A stretch of 64,000 nt of DNA. It comes from Primorskyibacter sedentarius (GTDB taxonomy: Bacteria > Pseudomonadota > Alphaproteobacteria > Rhodobacterales > Rhodobacteraceae). The notes under the pieces are model-generated. The model was not told where the DNA came from, did no database searches, and saw nothing but the letters and a program-made list of their open reading frames with translations. The stretch covers positions 1 through 64,000 of the forward strand of contig NZ_SLZU01000012.1 in NCBI RefSeq assembly GCF_004342065.1. Direction: 5' to 3'. The stretch's first letter is position 1. Each line of letters begins with the position of its first letter. Of the stretch, positions 8,156 to 17,726 are shown piece after piece. A program made the position numbers and the translations under genes.

Positions 8156-9307
8156 CTAGGCCTCGGGAATGGGTGGATAGATGGCGACGCCCGTGAAGGT
8201 CTGATTGACATGCAGCGCGCCGATCTGTTCGCCATAGGTGCCAAAGCCCACAACACGGTTTTCGGCAAGGATCTGACTGATTTCCCGGCTCTTTTGGGCC
8301 TGACCCGCCTCGATCCGGCGCAGCACGCAATCGCAGCCAAGGATGTGGTCGGGCGGCCCGTCCGTGGCCAGCTCTGCAAGGCGGCGTTGCAGATGGTCTG
8401 CCATATCCTGATGATCGGCAAGCGTCAGCACCATGCCTTCGTTGATGGCGGAAAAGAACACCAGGTTGCCCTCTTCATCGACGCGCTGGATTGCGCGGAC
8501 GTGATGCGTGTCGCCCAGCCGGACCACGACGGGGTGCGCGGCAAAGGTGAACGGGTCGAGCTGTTGCGGATCCTTGCCCAGCAGGCGGGCATATTCCTGC
8601 GCCGCGGGTTCTGCATTGATCTCGTGCACGATGCGCCTTGCAGGGTCGGCAACCGTCACGACCATGCGCTTTTCGGTTGGCACAAGATGGTCGAGAGAAA
8701 AGACCCGGATGGGACAGGTCGTCCGCACCAGCGTAATCACTGCGCTGTTGCGCGATACGACGCCGTCACAGGCAAGCCAGGCAGCATCGAAACGCGTGCC
8801 GTCGCCTGCGGAACCCCCGAACATCGGCACCGGCCCCAACCCGGTGGACAGGACAGAGGTCAGGTTCTCTTCGGCCAGCGACAGCCCGTCGATCATGATG
8901 AACGCGAATTCCTGCGCCATTCGCGGATTGGCGCGGGCAAGCGCCATACGTGTCTGGATCAGCCGGTCGATCTGCGCCTGCGCGTCAAGCAGTTGGAGAT
9001 TCTCGATCACATAGCTGGCCGTTGCGAAATGCTCGGCAGACAGGCCAATTGCCACGATTTGCCCGTCCTCGTAGCCCTTGCTGCCAAGTTCTCCGGCGGT
9101 TGTGCAGGCACAGACCTGTGTTCCTGCAAACGCCTCTTGCGCGGCCGCGACGACAGCGGGAAAATCCGCCTCTGGTGTGACGAACAGGCAGACGAAGGCA
9201 AGTGCCTCAACACCCAACTGGTCGCGGAGGCTGTCCACCGCGTCGGGGTCGCGCCAGTCGACCTGCGCGGAGCGCAAGGCAGCGTGCAATATATTCTCCT
9301 CCCGCAT
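8156..9307 (-). CDS. FIST-domain sensor protein, NosP-like
   Basis: Soluble protein of 383 residues with FIST N- and C-terminal domains; characteristic parts are the N-terminal ALAFVCLFVTPEADF, TTAGELGSKGYEDGQI and the C-terminal LGCDCVLRR. FIST proteins bind small ligands. The Pseudomonas member NosP binds haem and nitric oxide and controls the neighbouring kinase NahK. Here too the gene is directly followed by a NahK-like hybrid kinase. I chose the ATG at 9307; the frame is open to 9400, but that would overlap the end of the response-regulator gene and begin with TTG. No strong ribosome-binding site is visible. NO sensing is inferred from context. Confidence 0.75.
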   Translation of the reverse strand: MREENILHAALRSAQVDWRDPDAVDSLRDQLGVEALAFVCLFVTPEADFPAVVAAAQEAFAGTQVCACTTAGELGSKGYEDGQIVAIGLSAEHFATASYVIENLQLLDAQAQIDRLIQTRMALARANPRMAQEFAFIMIDGLSLAEENLTSVLSTGLGPVPMFGGSAGDGTRFDAAWLACDGVVSRNSAVITLVRTTCPIRVFSLDHLVPTEKRMVVTVADPARRIVHEINAEPAAQEYARLLGKDPQQLDPFTFAAHPVVVRLGDTHHVRAIQRVDEEGNLVFFSAINEGMVLTLADHQDMADHLQRRLAELATDGPPDHILGCDCVLRRIEAGQAQKSREISQILAENRVVGFGTYGEQIGALHVNQTFTGVAIYPPIPEA

Positions 9308-9371
9308 ATGCGGCCCGTTCGGTTTGCAACCGTTTGTCTTTGCAGGCCCGCCGACGGAGACGATAGGGGTT

Positions 9372-10067
9372 TCAGTCGCCGCTTGGCAAGACCTTCGCAA
9401 AACGCGCTTCCTGTGCGATCAGCACCGCCTGCGTCCGGCTGTGAACGCCCAGCTTGCGCATGATCGCCGTGACATGCGCCTTTACCGTGGTTTCGGCGAT
9501 GGACAGGTCATAGGCGATCTGCTTGTTCAGTTTGCCCTCGCAGATCAGGCTGAGGATACGTGCCTGCTGGTTCGTCAATGTTGCCAGCCGTGTCAGCGCA
9601 TCATCGTGCCCGGCCTCGACATCGGTTCCCTGCGGGTCGATATAGCCATCAGGAACGAAGGCCTCTCCGGCGCGGACCGCGTCAAAGGCGCGGCGGAAGA
9701 CAGAGCGCTGCGAATGTTTGGGCACAAAGCCGTTGGCCCCCGCCTTCAACGCGTAAGAGATCATGCGATTGTCGGCCATGGACGAGGCGATGATGATCGC
9801 AGCATCCGGCGCGGCGCCACGCAACCGCACAAGCCCGTCAAGCCCGTTCACATCCGGCAGATTCAGGTCCAGCACGATCAGGCCGGGGCTGCGGCTTTCA
9901 GCGATGCGGTCAAGCGCTTCCTGAAGCGTACCGGCGGTGGAGATGTCGTCGAATTCCGCGAGCGACCGCAGCGTGAGGCTCAGCGCGTCGCAGAAAAGCG
10001 GATGGTCATCGACCACCATCGCGGTGAGCGGCTGTGCATCAGAAAACGGGGCGGCGGGCTGTTGCAT
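9372..10067 (-). CDS. LuxR-family response regulator (ErdR/AgmR-like)
   Basis: Response regulator of 231 residues. The receiver domain holds Asp 67 in IVLDLNLPDVNGL with the acidic DDHPLF at the start and the KAGANGFVPK lysine motif. A LuxR-type helix-turn-helix is at the C terminus (LSLICEGKLNKQIAYDLSI, ETTVKAHVTAI). The ATG at 10067 has AAGGA upstream; a GTG at 10076 is too close to that site. It is the first gene of a unit that continues with the FIST protein 64 bp later and the hybrid kinase. The same three gene types occur together in Pseudomonas NahK/ErcS' loci, so it is the likely final target of the phosphorelay. Confidence 0.85.
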   Translation of the reverse strand: MQQPAAPFSDAQPLTAMVVDDHPLFCDALSLTLRSLAEFDDISTAGTLQEALDRIAESRSPGLIVLDLNLPDVNGLDGLVRLRGAAPDAAIIIASSMADNRMISYALKAGANGFVPKHSQRSVFRRAFDAVRAGEAFVPDGYIDPQGTDVEAGHDDALTRLATLTNQQARILSLICEGKLNKQIAYDLSIAETTVKAHVTAIMRKLGVHSRTQAVLIAQEARFAKVLPSGD

Positions 10068-10250
10068 GACGGGCACGTCCTTCTTTGTCTTTGATCCTAT
10101 GGGTAATGACAGAAAGGGTCACTTGTCCAAAGGTCTTAGTGCAGGGTCGGGATGGCTTTGCCACGGCCCGCAAATACGGCATTGCACGCGTGTCGTCTGC
10201 ACAAAACGAAATTCGCGGTTTACCATGCACGCGCGTTGTGGCTGAGTGCC

Positions 10251-10910
10251 ATGCAGGGCCCTGAAAAATTGGATGTGATCGTGGAAATACATGTCTGGCT
10301 GGCATTCGTCGTGGCGTCGACCGCGCTGCTGCTTATTCCGGGGCCAACGGTGCTGCTTGTCCTCAGCTATGCGATCAGCCATGGGCGTCGCGTGGCGTTG
10401 GCCACCGTGGCGGGCGTGGCGCTCGGAGATCTGATCGCCATGACAGCCTCGCTTGCAGGGCTCGGCGCCTTGGTGCTGGCATCGGCCACGATCTTTACCG
10501 TGCTGAAATGGGTCGGCGCGATCTACCTCGTCTATCTGGGGGTCAAACTGTTGCGCAGCGCGCCAAGTGCCACCTTGGCCGAGTTAGAGCAGGTCGGCAC
10601 CAGCAGCGCCGGACATGTCTTTGGCCACGCGGCGGCAGTGACGGCGCTCAATCCCAAATCGATCGCCTTCTTCATTGCCTTTGTTCCGCAATTCATCAGC
10701 GTGAGCGAACCGCTTCTGCCTCAATTCGCCATCCTGATCACCACGTTTGTCGGGCTCGCCGCATTGAATGCGCTGGCCTATGCGTTGCTGGCCGACACGC
10801 TGCGGGCGCGGATCGCCCGGCCTTCGGTGATCGCGTGGTTTTCTCGGGCCGGCGGGGCGGCGCTGATCGCGATGGGAGTCGCGACCGCGACACTGCGCGG
10901 GACGCAATAG
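10251..10910 (+). CDS. LysE/RhtB-family amino acid exporter
   Basis: Inner-membrane exporter of the LysE family, about 219 residues, with six predicted TM segments. The family signature IPGPTVLLVLSYAISHGRR lies in the first third, and LNPKSIAFFIAFVPQF marks the second half. The substrate (an amino acid or a homoserine-type compound) is not predictable. The start is uncertain: ATG at 10251 or GTG at 10281, and the family normally begins close to WLAFVVAS, which favours the GTG. It diverges from the response-regulator gene at 10067. Confidence 0.85.
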   Translation: MQGPEKLDVIVEIHVWLAFVVASTALLLIPGPTVLLVLSYAISHGRRVALATVAGVALGDLIAMTASLAGLGALVLASATIFTVLKWVGAIYLVYLGVKLLRSAPSATLAELEQVGTSSAGHVFGHAAAVTALNPKSIAFFIAFVPQFISVSEPLLPQFAILITTFVGLAALNALAYALLADTLRARIARPSVIAWFSRAGGAALIAMGVATATLRGTQ

Positions 10911-10989
10911 GGTGCGTCGCCCTTGACGCTTTGAGGGTGCCCGCCACCACCGTTCCCAACGGCTTGGATGAGCCGCTTTTGAGGGCGGG

Positions 10990-11784
10990 TCAGGCCTTCA
11001 GCAAACGCGATGCGACCTCTTCGATGGCGCGCACCACCTCTGCCACTTTGCCCGCATTCAGCGCGTCGGCATGCGGGCGGTTGAAGGCGTCGGCGTCATT
11101 GTCAAAATACTTGCCCGATGCCTCCGAAAACTCTGGATCAAGTGCCGCCCTGCGCAGGATATCGGCACCGATGCCGAGGTCGCTTCCTGCCACGCCAAAC
11201 CCTTCCTTGACCATCTTGCTGGCCAGCAGCGATCCGGGATTGACTGCGATGAAGACCGGCCCCTGAGGAAGATCGCGGGCCATCTGGATCGTCCACATCG
11301 TTATGGCCAGCTTGCTCTGCGCGTAGGCGCCCATGTCGTCTAGACGCGTACGCCCCTGCAAGGCTGACAGGTTCACGGGGGCCTGGGCGGCGGAGGACAG
11401 GTTGATGACCCGACTATCGCTGCCCATCAGCGGCAACAGCCGTTTTGTCAGCACATAGGGCGCAACGGTGTTGACCAGAAATCGCGTGTCATACCCGTCT
11501 TGCGTGATGGGTGCGGGCATCTTGTAGACGCCGGCATTGTTTATCACGACGTCAAGGTGGCTGTAGTCACGCGCGATTTCGTCGGCCATGCGAACGACGT
11601 CTTCCAGCTTTGACAGGTCAGCGATATAGCCTGCGGTCGCGCCGCCAACGGCCGCGCGGGCGGCGTCAAGCTTGGCGCTGCTACGGCCGTGCAGCAGCAA
11701 TTCATGCCCCTCGGCGGCAAGCCGTTTCGCAGTTTCCAGACCGATACCGTCAGTGGCCCCGGTGATAAGAATTGTTTTGGGCAT
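10990..11784 (-). CDS. SDR-family oxidoreductase
   Basis: Classical short-chain dehydrogenase/reductase of 264 residues, closer to the retinol-dehydrogenase/WWOX-like branch. The nucleotide-binding motif TGATDGIGLETAK is at the N terminus, NNAGVY follows near residue 85, and the catalytic Tyr and Lys are in YAQSK. AAGGAAA lies just before the ATG. It follows the luciferase-like oxidoreductase on the same strand with an 11-bp gap, so the two form an operon divergent from a LysR regulator. The substrate is unknown. Confidence 0.85.
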   Translation of the reverse strand: MPKTILITGATDGIGLETAKRLAAEGHELLLHGRSSAKLDAARAAVGGATAGYIADLSKLEDVVRMADEIARDYSHLDVVINNAGVYKMPAPITQDGYDTRFLVNTVAPYVLTKRLLPLMGSDSRVINLSSAAQAPVNLSALQGRTRLDDMGAYAQSKLAITMWTIQMARDLPQGPVFIAVNPGSLLASKMVKEGFGVAGSDLGIGADILRRAALDPEFSEASGKYFDNDADAFNRPHADALNAGKVAEVVRAIEEVASRLLKA

Positions 11785-11795
11785 AGGGAATTTCC

Positions 11796-12764
11796 TTAGC
11801 TTGCAAAGCGGGGCAACACGTCGTCGGCCAGCCGCTTCATCGTTGTTTCAATATCGCCGGTGTTGAACCTGAGGTTCAGCGCGACGTGGTTCACGCCAAG
11901 CGTTTCTATTGCAGCAAGGTATCGCATGAGGTGGGTTGTGCCAGACTGAAAGCCCAGATGGATCGGGCGGGCAGGGGCGTCCGGGTCTTCCAGCAGGTCG
12001 ACATAGAGCGATTGCGTGACAGGTTTGTCCGGCTGTTGCAAAGCCCTCAGGCGGGCGCGGTAGTCATCGATCACCCGGGCCTGCGATGCCGTATCGCGCG
12101 GATAGGTGATCCAGCCGTCGCCATTCTGCGCGACCCAGTCCGGATCCTGCCTGCTGCCACCCGTGACCAGCATCGGCAACCTTCCTGCGGCCGGCTTGGG
12201 AAGCATGTCCAGACCGGCACGGGATTTGCCCTGCTCCAGATCAAATTCGGGGCGGTGCTCGGCCATTTGACGGATATAGGCAAAGCTGTCGCGGAACCGG
12301 TCGCCGCGATCCTCAAAGGACATGTTCATGGCGGGGTATTCGTCCGGCCGGTCGCCAGAGGCCACGCCCAGCAGCAAGCGGCCGCCGGACAGGACGTCGA
12401 CACTTGCCGCCGCCTTGGCAACATGCGCGGGATGTCGCAATGGCAGGACGACGCTTGCAACGCCAAGCGCGATGCGGCTGGTTTGCCCCGCAAGCAGCCC
12501 GAGATAGACGAATGGGTCAAATATCTGCCCTGCGTCACCGAAAGAGGGAACGTTGAACGGCACGTCCCGCAGCCAGAGTGCCGCAAAGCCCAGGTCGTCG
12601 GCCAGCCTGGCGCGCTCCAGGTGGCGCTTCATCGTCGGGACGGCGCTGTGGCCGTAGTCTTCCAGCGGCACCACGAGCCCGACGCTCAACCGACCCGGAC
12701 GGAAAACCGTCCCGAATGCCTTGTTCAACGGGGCAAAGCTGGTGATTGCGTCATGTTTCGTCAT
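11796..12764 (-). CDS. luciferase-like (LLM class) flavin oxidoreductase
   Basis: F420/FMN-dependent TIM-barrel oxidoreductase of the bacterial luciferase superfamily, 322 residues. Typical segments are ARLADDLGFAALWLRDVPF near residue 50, the barrel strand RIALGVASVVLPLRHPAHVAKAA, GRLLLGVASGDRPDEY and the C-terminal MLVTGGSRQDPDWVAQNGDG. The ATG at 12764 has a strong GGAGG 8 bases upstream, which decides the start although an ATG at 12794 is in frame. The gene is first in an operon with the SDR and diverges from the LysR gene at 12906, its probable regulator. Confidence 0.85.
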   Translation of the reverse strand: MTKHDAITSFAPLNKAFGTVFRPGRLSVGLVVPLEDYGHSAVPTMKRHLERARLADDLGFAALWLRDVPFNVPSFGDAGQIFDPFVYLGLLAGQTSRIALGVASVVLPLRHPAHVAKAAASVDVLSGGRLLLGVASGDRPDEYPAMNMSFEDRGDRFRDSFAYIRQMAEHRPEFDLEQGKSRAGLDMLPKPAAGRLPMLVTGGSRQDPDWVAQNGDGWITYPRDTASQARVIDDYRARLRALQQPDKPVTQSLYVDLLEDPDAPARPIHLGFQSGTTHLMRYLAAIETLGVNHVALNLRFNTGDIETTMKRLADDVLPRFAS

Positions 12765-12905
12765 TTCGGGCGCCTCCGCCGGGGTTGGGTCCATCTTGCC
12801 CTGTAAAAGGAACAATTTGTCTTGCCGCTTACAGATAGATTGTGTTGAAAATTTACATAAGGTAGCAAAACTCAATTTTATAATTCGGGTTCCGGAGATA
12901 ATCGC
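12765..12905. promoter_or_regulatory. divergent promoter region of the LLM/SDR operon and lysR
   Basis: This 141-bp AT-rich gap lies between the divergent LLM-oxidoreductase and lysR genes. It is the expected site of a LysR-type T-N11-A operator and two back-to-back promoters. I could not assign a single operator with confidence. Confidence 0.5.
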
Positions 12906-13829
12906 ATGGACACCAAGAGCGTCAGGCTGTTCGTCCTTTGCGCCGAAAAGCTGAATATCAGCGCCGCAGGCAGGGAGCTTGGGCTGGCGCCGGCCGTGGC
13001 AAGTGCGCGGCTGGCGAAGTTGGAAAACCTGCTTGGCGCGGATCTGTTGCGCCGGTCGACGCGGAAAGTGTCGCTCTCTGTCGAAGGGGCGGAATTCCTG
13101 CCCTTCGCGCGCGAGATTCTGGCGCAGGAAGATGCGGCCATGGCCGCGCTTGGCATGAGCACTCCGGTCGTCAGCGGTACGCTGCGCTTCGCGGCCCCCA
13201 GCACTTTTGCCCAACTCTATATCGTGCCGATCCTACCGAAATTCCTTGAACGCCACCCGGACGTGACACTTGATCTGCGCTTGTCTGACACGCAGTTCGA
13301 CCTGATCGAGGGCAGCTTCGATCTGGCGCTGCGCAACCTCGAAATCGCCGATAGCAGCCTTAAAGGGCGCAAGCTTGGTGAAGACAGGCGGGTGCTTTGT
13401 GCCTCGCCCGACTACCTCGCATCGCGGGGACGGCCGCAAAGCCCCGAAGAGCTGAAAGATCACCAGCTGATTGCCTTCCGGGATCTGTCGACACGGCGCC
13501 TGATCAGCACCACCGGCGATGCGGCAGTGTTTGATCCGAAATCCTCGCAGTCGCGTCTTGTCTTCGATGACGGGCAGAGCCAGAAAATCGCCACGCAAGC
13601 AGGTGCCGGCATTTCCATCAACTCGCTATGGAGCGTGCATGAACAATTGCAGGACGGCTCGCTGGAAGTGGTCCTGCCCGATTTCATGCTCGATCAACAA
13701 ACTGCGCTTTGGCTGGTTTATCCAAAGTCCAACGTGCTTACCGCGAAGGTCAGGGTGTTCATAACCTTCCTTCTGGAAGAGGTCGGACCCGTCCTGTCGC
13801 GCATCGCGCGGTGGTCGCCGCAGGGGTGA
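12906..13829 (+). CDS. LysR-family transcriptional regulator
   Basis: LysR-type regulator of 307 residues. The winged helix-turn-helix occupies residues 1-60 (LNISAAGRELGLAPAVASA, then LLRRSTRKVSLS), joined to an effector-binding domain related to the AaeR/DmlR branch (GTLRFAAPSTFAQLYIVPIL). GGAG precedes the ATG. Transcribed away from the LLM-oxidoreductase/SDR pair, it probably controls that operon in response to a small molecule. Confidence 0.85.
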   Translation: MDTKSVRLFVLCAEKLNISAAGRELGLAPAVASARLAKLENLLGADLLRRSTRKVSLSVEGAEFLPFAREILAQEDAAMAALGMSTPVVSGTLRFAAPSTFAQLYIVPILPKFLERHPDVTLDLRLSDTQFDLIEGSFDLALRNLEIADSSLKGRKLGEDRRVLCASPDYLASRGRPQSPEELKDHQLIAFRDLSTRRLISTTGDAAVFDPKSSQSRLVFDDGQSQKIATQAGAGISINSLWSVHEQLQDGSLEVVLPDFMLDQQTALWLVYPKSNVLTAKVRVFITFLLEEVGPVLSRIARWSPQG

Positions 13830-13845
13830 TCTGCATGGCGCGACC

Positions 13846-13867
13846 GGACCGCAAAACCGGTCCTTCC
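13846..13867 (+). terminator. possible weak terminator after lysR
   Basis: GGACCG (13846-13851) and CGGTCC (13858-13863) form a 6-bp hairpin with a CAAAAC loop, followed only by TTCC. It lies 17 bp after the lysR stop. The remaining gap to 14107 holds no recognisable gene and must carry the coxG promoter. Confidence 0.35.
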
Positions 13868-14107
13868 AATGTCGCGATTGACCTAGCGGCAGCATCCGCT
13901 TTGCAAAGCACCCCAGCCATGGCATGCTGCGCTTTCACGGCGGGAATTTCGAAATGCGCAAGGGCCTTTATGCGAAGGCAGAGCCGATGATGCGTTCCTT
14001 GGTGCAGGCGCTCGTTGATCCGGCCATGTCGGGTCTACACCCATGGTCTAATATGCCCCGCCAAGCGCATTGGCCTAGGCTGGGCGCAGCAAGAGGATTT
14101 TCAAGCT

Positions 14108-14638
14108 ATGCAACTCACTGATTCCCGCGATATTGCAGCAGCACCGGAAGTGGTCTGGGCCGCGCTTCTGGATGCAGATGTACTCAAGGAATGCGTTCCC
14201 GGATGCCAGGAAATGACCGGCAGCCCCGAGGAAGGTTTCGAGGCTGTCGTCGTTCAGAAGGTCGGCCCGGTAAAGGCCACCTTCAAGGGGCAGGTTACCC
14301 TGTCGGAGCTGAATGAACCCAACAGCCTGGTGCTGACGGGCGAGGGCAAGGGCGGCGCTGCCGGTTTTGCCAAGGGTGGGGCGAGTGTCACGCTGACACC
14401 GTCTGAAACCGGGACCACCCTCAGCTACGACGTAGAGGCCAAGGTCGGCGGCAAGCTGGCCCAGTTGGGCAGCCGTATCATCGACGGTTTTGCCAAGAAA
14501 ATGGCCGACCAGTTCTTCACACGCTTTCAGGAAGTTGTTGAAGGCGCAGGTGCGACTGGCGAAGATGCTGGCGAGGGCGGCGGAGAGTCTGCCGCAGCCG
14601 GAGAGAAAAAGGGTTGGTTCAAGCGGTTCGTTTCCTGA
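14108..14638 (+). CDS. coxG: CoxG-like SRPBCC protein
   Basis: Protein of 176 residues with an SRPBCC (START-like) fold of the CO-dehydrogenase subunit G family; MQLTDSRDIAAAPEVVWAAL and the C-terminal RIIDGFAKKMADQFFTRF are characteristic. CoxG proteins are thought to anchor or assist molybdenum hydroxylases at the membrane or to carry quinone-like lipids; they are not catalytic subunits. AAGAGGA lies upstream of the ATG. A linker rich in Gly, Glu and Ala ends in a basic, aromatic tail (KKGWFKRF), a plausible membrane-contact segment. It is first in the cox unit, 48 bp before coxS. Confidence 0.85.
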   Translation: MQLTDSRDIAAAPEVVWAALLDADVLKECVPGCQEMTGSPEEGFEAVVVQKVGPVKATFKGQVTLSELNEPNSLVLTGEGKGGAAGFAKGGASVTLTPSETGTTLSYDVEAKVGGKLAQLGSRIIDGFAKKMADQFFTRFQEVVEGAGATGEDAGEGGGESAAAGEKKGWFKRFVS

Positions 14639-14686
14639 TCCGCGTGGCCCGAGCAAGAATTTGAACAAACTGACGGGAGGAATTTG

Positions 14687-15172
14687 ATGGCAAAGGTAGA
14701 AATGACGGTGAACGGCAAGACCGTCTCCGGAGAGGTTGAGGGACGCACGCTGCTGTCCGATTTCATCCGTGGCGGGCTGCAACTGACCGGGACGCATGTC
14801 GGCTGCGACACAAGCCAGTGCGGGGCCTGCGTCGTGCATGTCAACGGGCAGGCGGTGAAGTCCTGCACGATGTTCGCGGCCGAGGCCGAGGGCGCAGAGG
14901 TCACCACGATCGAAGGGATCGGAGGAAACGACGGGTCGCTTTCCACCGTTCAGCAGGCGTTCCAGGACTATCACGGCCTTCAGTGCGGGTTCTGTACGCC
15001 GGGCATGGTGATGTCGGCCACAGCGCTTTTGAAAGACAACCCCAAGCCTACCGAAGCAGAGATCCGCGAGTATCTCGAAGGCAATATCTGTCGCTGCACC
15101 GGCTACCATAACATCGTCAAGGCGATCATGGCCGCATCAGGTCAGGACGTGGGCGCCATCGCGGCGGAATAA
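14687..15172 (+). CDS. coxS: (2Fe-2S) small subunit of form II CO-dehydrogenase-like hydroxylase
   Basis: Small subunit of 161 residues that passes electrons from the molybdenum site to FAD. The plant-ferredoxin-like N-terminal domain carries [10 protein letters not shown] and a later Cys (VKSC); the C-terminal helical domain carries CGFCTPGM and ICRCTGY, so all eight cluster ligands are present. The ATG at 14687, preceded by GGGAGG, is chosen over a TTG directly before it. It is followed by coxL after an 83-bp gap that contains a hairpin. Confidence 0.9.
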   Translation: MAKVEMTVNGKTVSGEVEGRTLLSDFIRGGLQLTGTHVGCDTSQCGACVVHVNGQAVKSCTMFAAEAEGAEVTTIEGIGGNDGSLSTVQQAFQDYHGLQCGFCTPGMVMSATALLKDNPKPTEAEIREYLEGNICRCTGYHNIVKAIMAASGQDVGAIAAE

Positions 15173-15216
15173 GTCACTCAGCTGGGTCCAGGGCCCACGC
15201 TACCCAGATACCGTAG

Positions 15217-15235
15217 GGTGGGTTTGTGACCCACC
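15217..15235 (+). repeat. GC-rich hairpin between coxS and coxL
   Basis: GGTGGGT (15217-15223) and ACCCACC (15229-15235) form a perfect 7-bp stem with a 5-nt loop. The flanking GTAGGGTGGGTTTGTGACCC resembles short dispersed repeats found in many proteobacteria. It ends about 7 bases before the coxL ribosome-binding site (GGGAGG), so it could affect translation or mRNA stability. Confidence 0.5.
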
Positions 15236-15255
15236 ATCCCAAGGGAGGATCATTC

Positions 15256-17619
15256 ATGCCGAAAGATCATGGCATCGGAGCCAGCAGCAAGCGCCGCGAG
15301 GACGTGCGCTTTCTGACAGGCACCGGCAATTATACCGACGACATCAACGTTCACGGCCAACTATACGTGCATTTCCTGCGCTCTGACGTGGCGCATGGCC
15401 GGATCAACAAGGTCGACACCGCTGCGGCATCTGAAATGCCGGGCGTGGTGCGCGTCTTTACGGGTGCCGATTTCGAAGGCGTTGGCAGCATTCCCTGCGG
15501 CTGGCAGGTCACCGACCGCTTTGGCGAAGTGATGCAAGAGCCGCCGCACCCTGTGCTGGCGCAAGGCAAGGTCCGCCATGTCGGCGACCCGATTGCCGCG
15601 GTTGTCGCCGAAAGCCTGTCACAGGCGCGCGACGCGGCCGAGGCGATCGAGTTCGACATTGATGAGCTGCCCGCCGTTGTCGATATGAAAGAAGCGCTGA
15701 AAGACGGCGCACCCAAGGTGCATGACGACCTCAAGAACAACCTTTGCTACGACTGGGGGTTTGTCGAGGAAAACCGCGAGGCGGTGGACAAAGCGATCAA
15801 GGAAGCCGCCCATGTCACCACGCTTGAACTGGTGAACAACCGGCTTGTCGCCAACCCGATGGAGCCGCGCGTGGCGGTTGGCGACTACAATCGCGCCAAT
15901 GACGAAAGCACGCTTTATACCACCAGCCAGAACCCGCATGTGATCCGGCTGCTGATGGGGGCATTTGTCCTTGGCATTCCCGAACACAAGCTGCGGGTGA
16001 TCGCACCGGATGTGGGCGGCGGTTTCGGTACCAAGATCTTCCACTACGCCGAAGAGGCGTTCTGCACCTTTGCCGCCCGCCAGCTGGCGCGCCCGGTGAA
16101 GTGGACGTCTACCCGGTCCGAAGCATTCATGTCCGACGCGCATGGCCGCGATCACGTGACCAAGATCGAACTGGCGCTGGACAAGGACAACAACTTCACC
16201 GCGCTGCGCACCGACACCTATGCCAATATGGGGGCCTATCTGTCGACCTTCGCTCCCTCGGTGCCTACATGGCTGCACGGCACGCTGATGGCCGGTAACT
16301 ACAAGACGCCGCTGATCTATGTGAATGTCAAAGCGGTCTTTACCAACACCGTTCCCGTGGATGCCTATCGCGGCGCTGGCCGCCCGGAGGCAACGTTCCA
16401 GCTGGAGCGTGTGGTGGACAAGGCCGCGCGCGAATTGGGCGTCGATCCGATTGCACTGCGGCGTCAGAACTTCATCTCTGAATTCCCATACGCGACGCCT
16501 GTCGCCGTGGAATATGACACTGGCGACTACACTGCCACGATGGACAAGCTGGAAGAGATCGCCGACATCGCGGGCTTTGCCGCACGGCGGAAGGAAAGCG
16601 AAGCCAAGGGCAAGCTGCGCGGGCTTGGCGTGAACTGCTATATCGAGGCTTGCGGCATCGCGCCGTCGAACCTCGTTGGTCAGTTGGGCGCGCGTGCGGG
16701 TCTGTACGAAAGCGCGACCGTCCGGGTCAACGCGACCGGATCGATCAGCGTGATGACCGGCAGCCACAGCCACGGGCAGGGGCACGAAACCGCCTTCCCG
16801 CAAGTGGTGGCAGAGATGCTGGGCATCCCCGAGGATCAGATCGACATCGTGCATGGCGACACTGCGCGCACGCCGATGGGCATGGGCACCTACGGGTCGC
16901 GCTCGCTCGCGGTTGGCGGGTCGGCCATGGTCCGAGCGACCGAGAAGATCATCAACAAGGCCAAGAAAATCGCCTCGCATCTGATGGAAGCCTCCGAGGC
17001 GGATATCGAGCTGAAAGACGGTCAGTTCACCGTTGCGGGCACCGACAAGTCGGTCGCTTGGGGCGATGTTACGCTGGCCGCCTACGTGCCGCATAACTAC
17101 CCGCTCGAAGATATCGAACCGGGCCTCGAAGAGACGGCGTTCTACGATCCGTCAAACTTCACCTACCCGTCGGGCGCCTATGCCTGCGAGGTCGAGCTGG
17201 ACCCGGATACCGGCAAGGTCACCGTTGAACGGTTCTCGGCCGCCGATGACTTTGGCAACATCATCAACCCGATGATCGTATCCGGCCAGGTGCATGGCGG
17301 GATCGCGCAAGGGGTCGGTCAGGCGCTTATGGAAAACTGCGTCTATGACGAAAACGGCCAGTTGCTGAGCGCCTCCTACATGGATTATGCGATGCCGCGT
17401 GCGGATGATGTTCCGTTCTACAGCGTCGATCATTCTTGCGTCACGCCCTGTACGCATAACCCGTTGGGCGTGAAGGGCTGCGGCGAGGCCGGGGCAATCG
17501 GATCTCCGCCCGCGGTGATCAATGCCGTGGTGGACGCGCTGCAATCTGGCGGACATGATGTGACCCATATCGACATGCCGGCTTCGCCCTCGCGGGTCTG
17601 GGCGGCGATGAACGGCTGA
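15256..17619 (+). CDS. coxL: molybdopterin-binding large subunit, form II CO-dehydrogenase type
   Basis: Catalytic subunit of 787 residues in the xanthine dehydrogenase/CO dehydrogenase family. The active-site loop reads AYRGAGR at residues 370-376. This is the form II signature; form I enzymes proven to oxidise CO carry AYxCSFR and a copper-binding Cys, which is missing here. Other cofactor motifs include GGGFGTK, the [10 protein letters not shown] segment and the C-terminal [14 protein letters not shown] with its catalytic Glu. I chose the ATG at 15256 because GGGAGG lies upstream. CO oxidation is therefore uncertain and the physiological substrate unknown. Confidence 0.9.
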   Translation: MPKDHGIGASSKRREDVRFLTGTGNYTDDINVHGQLYVHFLRSDVAHGRINKVDTAAASEMPGVVRVFTGADFEGVGSIPCGWQVTDRFGEVMQEPPHPVLAQGKVRHVGDPIAAVVAESLSQARDAAEAIEFDIDELPAVVDMKEALKDGAPKVHDDLKNNLCYDWGFVEENREAVDKAIKEAAHVTTLELVNNRLVANPMEPRVAVGDYNRANDESTLYTTSQNPHVIRLLMGAFVLGIPEHKLRVIAPDVGGGFGTKIFHYAEEAFCTFAARQLARPVKWTSTRSEAFMSDAHGRDHVTKIELALDKDNNFTALRTDTYANMGAYLSTFAPSVPTWLHGTLMAGNYKTPLIYVNVKAVFTNTVPVDAYRGAGRPEATFQLERVVDKAARELGVDPIALRRQNFISEFPYATPVAVEYDTGDYTATMDKLEEIADIAGFAARRKESEAKGKLRGLGVNCYIEACGIAPSNLVGQLGARAGLYESATVRVNATGSISVMTGSHSHGQGHETAFPQVVAEMLGIPEDQIDIVHGDTARTPMGMGTYGSRSLAVGGSAMVRATEKIINKAKKIASHLMEASEADIELKDGQFTVAGTDKSVAWGDVTLAAYVPHNYPLEDIEPGLEETAFYDPSNFTYPSGAYACEVELDPDTGKVTVERFSAADDFGNIINPMIVSGQVHGGIAQGVGQALMENCVYDENGQLLSASYMDYAMPRADDVPFYSVDHSCVTPCTHNPLGVKGCGEAGAIGSPPAVINAVVDALQSGGHDVTHIDMPASPSRVWAAMNG

Positions 17620-17631
17620 GATGAGAGGGCA

Positions 17632-17655
17632 GGTCCGGGGCATTGTCCCCGGACC
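17632..17655 (+). repeat. strong hairpin between coxL and coxM
   Basis: GGTCCGGGG (17632-17640) and CCCCGGACC (17647-17655) form a perfect 9-bp stem with a CATTGT loop. There is no T-run after it, so it is more likely an mRNA-stabilising or REP-like element than a terminator. Confidence 0.55.
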
Positions 17656-17726
17656 CCCGACCTATTTGGGAACCAAAGAAGCAGGGGGCCGGCGCGCCGG
17701 GAACTGCTTTGGGAGAGGAAGAGACG

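Noticed and set aside
9308-9400. TTG-started extension of the FIST gene
   Set aside because: It would overlap the end of the response-regulator gene and adds no conserved sequence.
15256-17619. Calling the cox cluster a genuine aerobic CO dehydrogenase
   Set aside because: The active-site loop is AYRGAGR (form II), not AYxCSFR, and maturation genes are not seen, so CO oxidation cannot be claimed.
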